From positions 1 to 52,985 of the forward strand of contig CAJTIU010000031.1 in NCBI GenBank assembly GCA_910576335.1: a stretch of 52,985 nt of DNA, in the 5' to 3' direction. Position 1 is the first letter of the stretch; each line of letters starts with the position of its first letter. The translations under genes were made by a program, and so were the position numbers. Positions 42,698 to 51,100 of this stretch are shown piece by piece. The stretch is from Lachnospiraceae bacterium. Its GTDB lineage: Bacteria > Bacillota > Clostridia > Lachnospirales > Lachnospiraceae. Below the pieces are notes generated by a model. That model did no database searches and was not told the DNA's origin. It saw only the letters and a list, made by a program, of their open reading frames with translations.

Positions 42698-43728
42698 TAT
42701 CTTGTAGGGAGCATAATGGAAAATTCCGAACCCCTGCCCGGCTCCGAAACCACTTTGATATAGCCGCCCTGCCTCGTTACGATCTCGCGGGTCAGATACA
42801 GGCCGATGCCCACGCCCTGCTGTTCGTGTACTTCTTCCTCACGATAAAAGCGCCGGAAAATAGCGGCCTGATTACTCTCCGGGATACCCTTGCCGGTATC
42901 GGACACACTAAGCTTTACATACATTTCCCATTGCTCTACTGAAATTCGGATGGCTCCTCCGGCCGGGGTATATTTCACTGCATTGTCCAGCAGGTTGAAC
43001 ACGGCTTCCGCCGTCCACTTGCTGTCATGGGAAAGGATGAGATCCTCCGGACAGTCCACCGTTACGGATATATTCTTTTTCTCCGCCGCATATACGATGC
43101 CGCTTAAGGCCATCGCCAGCGTATCGATCAGCAGGGCGTCTTTCTTTTCCAACCGGATTGCCCCGGTTTCCAACCGGGAGGTTTTCACAAGAGCCTGAAA
43201 AAGGAACTCCAGCTTGTCCGTCTGATTCCGGATGCCCTTAAGGAACTCCAACTGTTCTTCCTCTGTGACCGGCTTTGAAAGCAGCGTGTCCGTCACCATT
43301 TTCAGATTTGCCACCGGTGTTTTTACCTGATGGGAAACATCCGACACCAGCATCTGCAGCTCCTGCCGTTCCTCATCCACCTTCCTCCGGTTCTCCTGCA
43401 TGATCCCATACAGCCGCGAAAGACGGTAGCTGATGCGGGCAAAGAGTGTTTCACTGTCCGCAGTGCGCACAAGCTCTCCGCTTCCGCTTATCATCTGGTC
43501 CATTGCCCGGCACAGCTCCCCGGTAAATACGGAAAGCCGTTTGCTGAAAGCAACCGTCAGAAGGAACATCCATGCAAGGGCGCAGAGCATCAGTAATATA
43601 CCGACAATCAGTATCCATATCTGCCCTGTCACCGCGAAGAAAACTGCGCAGATGACCAGCATGGAAACCGCCATACCGCCGATGATCAGCAGGAATATTC
43701 TTTTTACAGAGATTCGCCCCAGATTCAT
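42697..43728 (-). CDS. Sensor histidine kinase
   Basis: The kinase (343 residues) starts at ATG 43728, overlapping the regulator stop (ATGA) and preceded by GGGAGGCG. Two close membrane helices (about 10-32 and 35-58) leave almost no external loop. The phosphoacceptor motif DVSHQVKTPVANLKM and ATPase boxes (NLLDNAVKYT, DTGKGI, GVGIGLYLTREI) follow. Such short-loop kinases typically sense through a partner ABC transporter, which suits the FtsX permeases encoded next. Confidence 0.92.
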   Translation of the reverse strand: MNLGRISVKRIFLLIIGGMAVSMLVICAVFFAVTGQIWILIVGILLMLCALAWMFLLTVAFSKRLSVFTGELCRAMDQMISGSGELVRTADSETLFARISYRLSRLYGIMQENRRKVDEERQELQMLVSDVSHQVKTPVANLKMVTDTLLSKPVTEEEQLEFLKGIRNQTDKLEFLFQALVKTSRLETGAIRLEKKDALLIDTLAMALSGIVYAAEKKNISVTVDCPEDLILSHDSKWTAEAVFNLLDNAVKYTPAGGAIRISVEQWEMYVKLSVSDTGKGIPESNQAAIFRRFYREEEVHEQQGVGIGLYLTREIVTRQGGYIKVVSEPGRGSEFSIMLPTR

Positions 43729-44420
43729 TTTCTCTCGCCTCCCATCCACTGATATCCGATCCCGTAGATCGTTTTGATATAAGTATCGCCATCCGCCTCA
43801 ATCTTGCCCCGGATACGGCTGATGGAGGTTGTCAGTGTGTGTTCGTCCACATAGTTTTCATCCACATCCCACAGCCGCTCCAGAAGGCGCTGTCTGGTCA
43901 GGATCTGTTTTGGATTTTTGCAGAACAGATACAGCATCTTATACTCCATGGGGGAAAGGGTAAGGGTCTTTCCATTCAGCGCAGCGGACTGCTCCGAAAA
44001 GTCCAGAAACAGCCTGCCATCATCATAGAAATCCTTTGCCATTCCCCGGTGTTCCAGCATAGCGAACATGGCCCGTATTTTCCGCAGCAGCGCTCCAATG
44101 GAAAAGGGCTTGGTGATATAATCCACCGCCCCCACTTCATACCCCCGGATCTGGTCGCTCTCCTGGTCGTTGGCCGTCAGGAAGATCACCAGCGTGTCAG
44201 GGTTCTCCGGTTTTATGAGCCTGCACAGGTCATAGCCGCTGCCATCCGGCAGGTTGATATCCAGAAGTACCAGGTCATATTCCGTCTGCGTCAATAACTC
44301 GGTGGCTGTGCCGGCATTCAGAGCTGATACGGTATCATAACCCTCAGAGATCAGGTTGTAAGTCAGCGTTTTATTTAAAAGGGCATCGTCCTCTACCAGT
44401 AAAATCTTTTTCATATCCAC
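43725..44420 (-). CDS. OmpR-family response regulator
   Basis: The regulator (231 residues) has a receiver domain with EDD near residues 10-12, phosphoacceptor in LVLLDINLPDG and Lys in ITKPF. The winged helix carries LTLSPMEYKMLYLFCKNPKQILTRQRLLERLWD and ends GIGYQWMGG. Its own promoter carries the same phased GACATTT/AACATTT heptamers as the permease promoter, suggesting autoregulation and identifying it as the probable binder of that motif. Confidence 0.93.
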   Translation of the reverse strand: MDMKKILLVEDDALLNKTLTYNLISEGYDTVSALNAGTATELLTQTEYDLVLLDINLPDGSGYDLCRLIKPENPDTLVIFLTANDQESDQIRGYEVGAVDYITKPFSIGALLRKIRAMFAMLEHRGMAKDFYDDGRLFLDFSEQSAALNGKTLTLSPMEYKMLYLFCKNPKQILTRQRLLERLWDVDENYVDEHTLTTSISRIRGKIEADGDTYIKTIYGIGYQWMGGERK

Positions 44421-44438
44421 ACTCCTTGCTTTTTACAT

Positions 44439-44468
44439 AGTATAACAAGCAAATGTCCGCGAAATGTT
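44439..44468 (-). promoter_or_regulatory. Autoregulated promoter of the two-component genes
   Basis: On the minus strand AACATTT (44468-44462) and GACATTT (44457-44451), 11 bp apart, are followed by 6 bp and TATACT (44444-44439). The transcript would begin near 44432 and lead into ATG 44420. Confidence 0.65.
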
Positions 44469-44503
44469 ACAGCGGGCAGATTTTTGCTCATGATAATAAA
44501 AAC

Positions 44504-44524
44504 CTCGCAAAGCGTGGATTCTAT
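44504..44524 (-). repeat. Boundary repeat, copy 2
   Basis: On the minus strand it reads ATAGAATCCACGCTTTGCGA followed by G. Copy 3 lies 37 bp to the right in the same orientation with an identical 19-base core. Confidence 0.8.
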
Positions 44525-44532
44525 CATTCACG

Positions 44533-44568
44533 ACAATAGAATTTTCGCAAAGCGTGGATTCTATCATT
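44533..44568 (-). repeat. Boundary repeat, copy 3
   Basis: On the minus strand it reads AATGATAGAATCCACGCTTT, then GCGAAAATTCTATTGT. Perfect 7-bp inverted ends ATAGAAT/ATTCTAT enclose the conserved centre. It overlaps the stop codon of the XRE gene. Confidence 0.8.
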
Positions 44569-44764
44569 TAAAAACAAAAATTTCTTCAATAGGGGCTTCT
44601 ACAGCCCTGGAAATATCAATTGCCAGCTTTAATGACGGATTATACTGCGCTTTTTCCAGACGCATAATTGTTTCCCGGCGCACACCTACTTTTTCTGCCA
44701 GCTGCTCCTGTGTCAGATCTTTCATCTGCCGGTACTTTTTTAATCTGCATTCAAATTCTGCCAT
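44564..44764 (-). CDS. Small XRE-family regulator
   Basis: This 66-residue protein is almost entirely an HTH_3 domain: [56 protein letters not shown]. It belongs to the YozG/Cro-like short regulators usually paired with DUF3796-type membrane proteins, as here: its start is 4 bp from the upstream gene's stop. It probably represses its own operon through the GAGATAAATATATC sites at 45458-45532. Confidence 0.9.
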   Translation of the reverse strand: MAEFECRLKKYRQMKDLTQEQLAEKVGVRRETIMRLEKAQYNPSLKLAIDISRAVEAPIEEIFVFK

Positions 44765-44767
44765 ATC

Positions 44768-45436
44768 CTATTCCTCGCCTTCCTCTGCCTGATCGTCATG
44801 GTCATACCGGTACAGCAAGTATTCAGAGAGGAAAATCCCCAGGCCCAATGCAAGGGAAAGAATAATAATCGCAGCAATCAGGGTGTACTCAAGGTTTCCA
44901 AAAAGTTTCCCCTGGCAAAGAATGATCAGTGCGGCAAGCATAACCCCAAAAGTAATCCTATACGCTTTCAGCTTAGCGCGGGCAATATTCTCACGGAAAC
45001 GCTCATCCATAAATGTTCCTGACATCTTTCCTTCATAGTAAAAACCAAAAAAACCGAAGAACAGGAAAAACGCAAACGGAAAAACTATACCATCCACAGG
45101 ATATGTCCAGAAACCGGCAAACCCCAAAAATCCCAATACTCCCAAACACCCCAGCTTTGGATTTATTTTACGGGTGACACCTGTTTCTACTGCCTGTCTC
45201 TGCTTTTTTCCTGCATGGATAAAAAGCATGACAAACAGTGCGACAAGATAAGCACAAGTGAAAGAAACCGAAACAATCATCGGCAAATCCTTTATATCAA
45301 ATACATAATCCTTAAAATCCATCGAAACTACCAGACGGGAATCATTATAAGCAACCGCATACCATGACGAAAGAAGCACACTCAACACACAAAGTATCCC
45401 ACAGCCAATCCAAATTTTCTTTTTATTTGTTTTCAT
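44768..45436 (-). CDS. DUF3796-type membrane protein
   Basis: This 222-residue protein has a signal-like first helix (about 7-25), a helix near 52-72, the characteristic NPKLGCLGVLGFLGFAGFW segment (DUF3796), then about four further helices and an acidic tail. Function unknown. It is cotranscribed with the XRE gene, a common pairing in Firmicutes. ATG 45436 follows GGAGGATTAAG. Confidence 0.8.
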   Translation of the reverse strand: MKTNKKKIWIGCGILCVLSVLLSSWYAVAYNDSRLVVSMDFKDYVFDIKDLPMIVSVSFTCAYLVALFVMLFIHAGKKQRQAVETGVTRKINPKLGCLGVLGFLGFAGFWTYPVDGIVFPFAFFLFFGFFGFYYEGKMSGTFMDERFRENIARAKLKAYRITFGVMLAALIILCQGKLFGNLEYTLIAAIIILSLALGLGIFLSEYLLYRYDHDDQAEEGEE

Positions 45437-45457
45437 CTTAATCCTCCTATTTTTTGA

Positions 45458-45532
45458 GATATATTTATCTCTTTATGAGATAAATATATCACTTACTTTT
45501 CTTTGTGTCAATAGAAAAGAGATAAATATATC
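45458..45532 (-). promoter_or_regulatory. Promoter with three XRE operator copies
   Basis: On the minus strand TTGACA (45511-45506) and TATATT (45488-45483) are 17 bp apart. GATATATTTATCTC at 45458-45471 and its exact complement at 45477-45490 form a palindrome covering the -10 box. A third copy at 45519-45532 lies just upstream of the -35. This is an expected layout for autorepression. Confidence 0.8.
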
Positions 45533-45549
45533 GCATTATTTATCCAAAG

Positions 45550-45581
45550 CAATAGAATCCACGCTTGGTGAGACTTCTATT
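45550..45581 (+). repeat. Boundary repeat, copy 4
   Basis: Reads CAATAGAATCCACGCTTGGT then GAGACTTCTATT, nearly identical to copy 1 and opposite in orientation to copies 2 and 3. Inverted ends AATAGAA/TTCTATT are present. Confidence 0.75.
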
Positions 45582-45677
45582 CTGAAATAGAAACAACACC
45601 GTACTCCTTTTGAATCAGCCCTAAACAAGTACAACACAATACGCAGAAAAGTGATTGTCAAGTCAATCCTCTAACTT

Positions 45678-46073
45678 TTAAGAAATTAATTTTGCCACCA
45701 CATCCGCACCATCAACGAATGGATCCAGCCAATAACGTGAATCATAAGAACTATCTGCATTATCACCAAGGACATAGTAGCATCCTTCCGGTACTGTCAT
45801 ACTGCTACCGCTTTTCTCCACGGTATCACCCTCTACTGCCGCAATCCGTTTCACGAGCAGTTTCCCGTCATGCCGGAATATAATGATATCTCCTGTCTCC
45901 AGACTGGAATATATCCGGCAACCGATGATATAGCTGCCCCTTTCCAGCGTCGGCTCCATGGATTCGCTCGGCACATAGCCAATCAAAAACACGCACTTCA
46001 AGAGAATAAAAGTAAGAAGCATCGCAATAGCAGGAAATATCCACTTTCCCGTTTTTTTCAATAAATTCCTCAT
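45678..46073 (-). CDS. lepB: Signal peptidase I
   Basis: This 131-residue protein has one N-terminal membrane helix (about 11-32), the catalytic Ser38 in PSESMEPTL and the general base Lys75 in LLVKRIAAVEGDTV. The late motif GDNADSSYDSRYW is also present. It cleaves secretory signal peptides. It is short but includes all catalytic boxes. ATG 46073 follows GGAGGACAAAT. Location near the SpaA-type surface protein suggests a dedicated role in its maturation, as in pilus loci, but that is inference. Confidence 0.93.
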   Translation of the reverse strand: MRNLLKKTGKWIFPAIAMLLTFILLKCVFLIGYVPSESMEPTLERGSYIIGCRIYSSLETGDIIIFRHDGKLLVKRIAAVEGDTVEKSGSSMTVPEGCYYVLGDNADSSYDSRYWLDPFVDGADVVAKLIS

Positions 46074-46137
46074 ATTTGTCCTCCAAAACAAAAAATCGGG
46101 ATGCCTGGAATCATTATGATCCCAGCATCCCTTCATC

Positions 46138-46688
46138 TTAAGAACTGTATCCGGCAATCGTTTCCATTTCCGGACATGCTTTCAGGAACTTCCGTGCCTT
46201 TGAAACCCATGCGCACACAAGCTTTGCAGAAGCGCCCATGCGCTCCCCAATCTCGCTGCTGGTGTAGCCCTGGGACATTAAAATCATTGCGTCTATCCCC
46301 TTGGCAGTCGATGGGGGAGCATCCTTCCTTGCCGAGCTGAGCGCATGGAAAAGATCCATGCGAAGCCCGCTCAGGAATTCACCGTTTTCAGGTTCGGCGC
46401 TTATGTAAGGTGTTACATCAGCTACCCACCTCATCTGCATACCGTTTGGTTGACTGAACCAATGCATCGCATAGCTCATGCCAGATCAGGCGGTACGCAT
46501 AGGTAGAAAAGGTTCCGCCTTTATCCGTTGCTGCAGCTTTGCAAAGGCCGATACAGCCAATCTGGAACAGATCGTCATAAGTGCAAAAATCCCCATTGTC
46601 CGTAACCATGGACCTTATCCTTGATTACCTGATGGACCAAACCCATATTTTCTTCCGCTTTTCTCTGTTGTTCTGTCGTCAGCATCAT
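46138..46688 (-). pseudogene. Sigma-factor-like gene with two frameshifts
   Basis: Three frames must be joined: LTTEQQRKAEENMGLVHQVI..., then TYDDLFQIGCIGLCKAAATD (sigma region 2-like), then a C-terminal part with SQGYTSSEIGERMGASAKLV (region 4-like HTH). Removing one T from the T5 run near 46585 and one G from the GGG near 46427 restores a continuous frame of about 180 codons (the second joint would read YADEVVADVTPY). The start overlaps the stop of the upstream zinc-finger gene (ATGATGA). It is either a degraded gene or one affected by homopolymer sequencing errors. Confidence 0.8.
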
Positions 46689-47113
46689 GATGCAGCTGCA
46701 CCTCCTCTCACCATGCGGAATTGTTTTTTATTCTTCTGCTTCCGATACCTGTCCAGCAGCCGGCGGCTCTCCTCAATCACCTGCTTGCAGTAATACTCTC
46801 CGAGATGCCCGATATGCGCCTCCGACAGAGGTGCGCAGATCAGGTCGGCCAGCCACTGGTATGCATCCTGCTTACTCATGTACCCGGACTGATGCAGCTG
46901 GTCAAAATACTGGTGCGCCGTCCTTCTGAGTGTGCGCAGTTCGTGATTGGCCAGACTGCCCACCGGAATGTTGGTACCTGCATGGACACGCACATAAGCG
47001 TCGCACTGCGGATAGTGGCTGCACACATATAGCATCATGCCTTTACTGTTATCATGGTAAATACCGTCTGCACTCCGGAAAATAACCGGGCTGCCGCAAT
47101 AGGGGCAGCGCAT
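46685..47113 (-). CDS. Zinc-finger-containing protein (DUF3268-type)
   Basis: This 142-residue protein opens with a zinc-ribbon CPYCGSPV and a second Cys pair in LYVCSHYPQCDAYV. A helical domain follows (LRTLRRTAHQYFDQLHQSGYMSKQDAYQWLADLI and EAHIGHLGEYYCKQVIEE). DUF3268 proteins are found in mobile elements of Clostridia; their function is unknown, and nucleic-acid binding is plausible. The gene is coupled to the sigma-like gene downstream. Confidence 0.8.
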   Translation of the reverse strand: MRCPYCGSPVIFRSADGIYHDNSKGMMLYVCSHYPQCDAYVRVHAGTNIPVGSLANHELRTLRRTAHQYFDQLHQSGYMSKQDAYQWLADLICAPLSEAHIGHLGEYYCKQVIEESRRLLDRYRKQKNKKQFRMVRGGAAAS

Positions 47114-47164
47114 ACTGCCTGCCTGGAATCCCTTTCTTTCTTTTTGTTTTTCATCTGTATTTCC

Positions 47165-47418
47165 TCCGTTTTATATAAAGAAAAAGCCGGAAGACCTGCA
47201 AAAAAGCATACAGAGCCAAAGCGTTGGCGTTTGGGTGTCTCATCCAACATTTGACTCTGTAAGTATTTAAGCAGCCTTCCGGCTTACATATTCAGTTGTG
47301 GCTTGCGTTGTTGTGGATTCGCTCACTGCGCAAAATCCGTAACGGTTCCTTATCTGCCTTCAGATAAGTCTGACGCTATACCAAACGTACCGAGAGCCTG
47401 AACGCAAGCCCCTGCCAC
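47165..47418 (-). ncRNA. Structured noncoding RNA or long leader with its own promoter and terminator
   Basis: A strong promoter (47425-47453) fires leftward here, yet no gene lies in the next 250 bp. The predicted RNA has two domains. The 5' domain is closed by GGCTTGCGTT/AACGCAAGCC (47401-47410, 47300-47309) and contains the perfect hairpin CTTATCTG/CAGATAAG (47349-47368) and a GGATT/AATCC stem. The 3' domain nests AAGCCGGAAG/CTTCCGGCTT (47184-47193, 47276-47285), an 11-bp stem around CAGAG/CTCTG (47210-47220, 47250-47260) and GTTGG/CCAAC, ending in TTTTTCTTT. I do not recognise a known RNA class. Confidence 0.6.
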
Positions 47419-47424
47419 GCTTTT

Positions 47425-47453
47425 AGTATAGCAAATCAAGCTTTGTTTGTCAA
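47425..47453 (-). promoter_or_regulatory. Consensus promoter of the noncoding RNA
   Basis: On the minus strand TTGACA (47453-47448) and TATACT (47430-47425) with exact 17-bp spacing. Confidence 0.8.
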
Positions 47454-47535
47454 GCCTTATCGGAATGTTTTTTATTATATTTATCATATTTATTCCTTTT
47501 AGGCTCTATTTTGATTTTCTATTCCGGTCTGGAGA

Positions 47536-48069
47536 CTATTCATCTTCGTCATCCTCATACTCATAGCCATCCTCGTCCTCTCTCCGTCTTTTGACGACAT
47601 GCATTGTGATCAGCCCGCCGACTGCCAGAACCATGCCTCCGACAAAAAGACAGAGATGGAGTACCGGAATACCCGCAACCATTGCATCCTTTTCTTCCGC
47701 TGAGCTTCCCTCGGTTTTCTCTTCCGGCTGGCTTTCTGTTGTGGCAGGGGCCTGCGTCGGGGAAGGAGCCTTTGCAGCTGAATTCAGGCAGGTCAGGACA
47801 TACGATTTACTGCCGCCGATTTCCAGACGGAGTACGCCGTCCTGGCCTACGGGTATCGTACCCGGATATAATCCGGCATCCGTTTTCATCTGGAACTCCA
47901 CCCCAGCCCATTCCGCGCCAAGCTGGATTTCCAGCTGCTCCGGCTGGGCAACCTGAAGCTCTGTGCCATCGGTCCCCTGCGGCTCTGCCCAAACGGGTAC
48001 TACGGAGAAGCAAAGAATGCACATCATAACAAGAGCCAGCAGAAACCCGGTTTTATGTTTTGCTCTCAT
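47536..48069 (-). CDS. Secreted, C-terminally membrane-anchored small protein
   Basis: The protein has 177 residues from ATG 48069, which follows GGAGGTAATAATC. It has a signal peptide (cleavage probable after VWA near residue 28), a small domain of about 70 residues with beta-type pattern, and a Pro/Thr/Glu-rich linker (SPTQAPATTESQPEEKTEG). A membrane helix (LCLFVGGMVLAVGGLITMHVV) and an unusually acidic cytosolic tail (EDEDGYEYEDDEDE) follow. There is no sortase motif. It follows the surface adhesin gene by 75 bp and is probably its operon partner. Confidence 0.75.
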   Translation of the reverse strand: MRAKHKTGFLLALVMMCILCFSVVPVWAEPQGTDGTELQVAQPEQLEIQLGAEWAGVEFQMKTDAGLYPGTIPVGQDGVLRLEIGGSKSYVLTCLNSAAKAPSPTQAPATTESQPEEKTEGSSAEEKDAMVAGIPVLHLCLFVGGMVLAVGGLITMHVVKRRREDEDGYEYEDDEDE

Positions 48070-48144
48070 GATTATTACCTCCAATTTCATTTTCATAATT
48101 TGGGAGCCGGACAGAACTTTCCCACCGGCTCCCGCTGTTTCCTC

Positions 48145-51100
48145 TTATGCTTTATTTTTCTTGCGCTTTCTGAGGCCGTAGGCACAAGCGCCGATGCCGC
48201 CAAGACCCGCTGCCATCAGACCGATCCAGAGCCACAGATTGGATGTATCTCCCGTCTTCGGCACATCCACCGTAATTTTGTCATTATGGACATTGACTGT
48301 CAGGGTTTCATCCACTACCAGTTCTACCGTAACAGGATCCGGACGCTTGTATCCGGCGCTGACGCTGTCTTCCACCTCAGTCACGGTGTATTTGCCGACA
48401 CGCAGATTCTCAATAAAGATTTCTCCATGGGCATCCGTCTTGAAGGTCTGGTCATAATTGTCCCCGACCACACGGAAGGAGAAGCCCTCCACACGGCCAT
48501 CGGAAGAAGTCTTCACAATCTTGAGGTTGCCTTTGTGGGCCTGGTTATAAAAGCCCTTGCCGGCCTCATTCTCAACCTCATAGGTCTTCCCATCGGTATC
48601 AATCATGACATAATAAACATTTTCGTCCAGATAGAAGCCGTCCGGCGCCGTTTTCTCTTTGACAAGCACACCGCCGTAGAGCAGGTCCTTCATCTCATAC
48701 TGGCCTTTTTCTGTTTCCTTCATGGTACCCAGAAGCTCGTCATCCTTATCAAGCTCCTTGTTCCCATTGGTGTCGCGGTAGACTTCAAATACAGCGCCGC
48801 TCAGCTTGTTTTCCGGATAATCCTTGTCAAACTTCGTCAGATGGAGGTTCCCACGGATGAATTCATTGGTGATCTCAACCTCAATGACCTGTCCATCCTC
48901 ATTGACTGCAACGGGGAAGAGGTCAGTGGAAAGCACAAAGCCCTCCGGCTGCTCGATTTCACGGACAATCCAAAGCCCATACGGGATATCCTCAAACTGG
49001 AAAGAACCGTCCTCTGCAGAGGTTGTTACCAGAATCGCAGTTTCTTCTGTGAACTCCTTGGCGGAAGGTGCAAACAAACCGATTTTAGCGCCGCCCAGGT
49101 TCTTTCCGTCCTCGTCCACTTTCTTGCCGGATACAGAGCCTAAAATCAGTTCATTGACGATAGGCTCGCCGTCATTGGCTGCAATGGTCACAACCGCAGT
49201 TTCCTGATCCCCATAAGCGAATGTTACAGGATACTTCGCTCCGCTTAAAATATAATGGGCGTCTGTGCTGTGTTCCTTCAAGTAATAACTGCCAAGGGGC
49301 AGGTCAGTCTGGGCAGTGCCTTTGCCGTCTGCATCCAGGCTTACGATCTCAAGCAATCCGTCCGCCGGAATAACAGAGCCGTCAGCTGCGGTAAGGTCTT
49401 CTGCTGCATACAGGCCGAAGGTAATATTGGCCAGCTCATTGTTACTGCCGATGCCGAATTTCTCGCTCAGCTCCAGCGTCTTCTCCAGACCCAGTTCAAC
49501 TTTCTGGCGTTCGTTATACACGCCGGCGGCCGTTTCTGTCAGGTCAACCTCCTGGCCCGCATAAACCAGTTCTACCTGCTGCGGGTTCGGGTTCAGTACC
49601 ATACCGTAAGGCGCCTTTGTCTCAACAACCTCATACTTGCCCAGGTAAAGTTCTTTGGTGGAAACAGCCCCGCCGGATCCGGTCGTGACGGTATCTACCA
49701 CATCGCCTTTTGCAGCACGCAGGGTGCCGTCCGGCGTATAAATATCTTCTGCAGCATGGATCTCATAGGTTGCTCCTTCCAGGCCGCGGATTTCATAAAC
49801 CGGCTGGTAAATAAGATCCGCCCCGTCCTTATCTGCGCCATCGGATGTTGTGACGGAAGCAAATACCTCGCCCGTCTTGGCGACAACGATTTTGCCCTTC
49901 TGCGGCATATTGTGCTTTTCTACCACAACCACATCCTGCGTCCCGTCTACCGTGAAAGGAACCGGCTCACTGTCCAAAACATAACCATAGCAGGTCTCCA
50001 CCTCGATCAGCTCATACTGGCCATAGGGAAGTTCATAAGGGAGCATCAGCCAGCCTTCCTCGTTGGTAAAGAACGTATCAATGGTAACGGGCGTCGGATA
50101 ATAAATGGTTTCTGCAATCAGGTCGCCTGTAGACAGGTCGCGGACCTGGAACCCAACGCCGGCCGCAGGGATGATTTTTCCGGTCTCAGCATCGTGCTTT
50201 TCCACACGGATAAAGCTGGACGTAGTCGTATTGTTCAAAATATAGGAATAAGTCTGGTCATCTGTACGGATGTATACAATAAAGTCCGGAATGAACGCCT
50301 GTCCTTCCATGCCCTCCGTCTGATGTACAATATAACGGCCATAGGGGAGGTCCTTGGAAACCGCAAACCCGTCTGTGTCCGTAGTCAGGATATCGCGCTC
50401 ATCTTCTCTCGCTGCGTCATAGCTGCCTGCACTGGCAAGATAGATCTGGAATACAGCACCCTCCTCCGGCTGCTCAATGACCCCTTCTGAACCGGAAGCT
50501 TCGATATCTTCCGGCGGAACCGGAACGGGGGCATGGGGATCCGTTTCTGGCTCTGTTTCCTGAGTCGTTTCTGTTTCCGTATCTTCTATCGTTTCTTCTG
50601 TATCCGTGTCCGTCTGGGCTTCTCCGCCGCTTACGGTTGCTTCAGCATCATTTTCATATTCAGTTTCCTGAGATAACGCTGCATCTGCTTCCTGCTCCGA
50701 ACCAATCTGGGCATTCCCACCGCTTACGGTTGCTTCAGTATCATTTTTCTCTTCAGCTTCCTGAGATAATACTGCATCTGCTTCCAGTTCCAGCTCAGTC
50801 TTGGCGTCTCCGCCACTTACCGTGGAAACAGCCTGTACGATCTCGCCGTGTTCTTCTGCCGGTTCTGCGCCATTCTCAGACGGCGCCTCTGTCTGGGTTT
50901 CTGCTTTTTCCACATCCTCCAGCTCTGCATCAATATGCTTAACGAGACGAATGCGCCCCATGATGACCTCTTCTGTCACACCGATAGGGATCTGGTTCAG
51001 TTCCACGGTAAAGTTTCCAGGCTCTGCCGGGATCGGATAGATTGTTTCATCCAGCAGATATCCTTCCGACGGACTGATTTCACGCAAAGTCCAGTTGGAG

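Noticed and set aside
44504-44568. Short repeats as a CRISPR array
   Set aside because: Only two adjacent copies with a 16-bp gap, and no cas genes; the copies elsewhere are single.
47035-47250. 71-codon minus-strand frame, and the shorter MKNKKKERDS start within it preceded by GGAGG
   Set aside because: A ribosome site is present before the internal ATG (about 47152), but the product overlaps the zinc-finger gene in another frame and ends without similarity; kept only as a possible leader peptide.
48055-50490. Two long + strand frames (362 and 411 codons) opposite the adhesin
   Set aside because: Shadows of the repetitive adhesin coding sequence on the minus strand.
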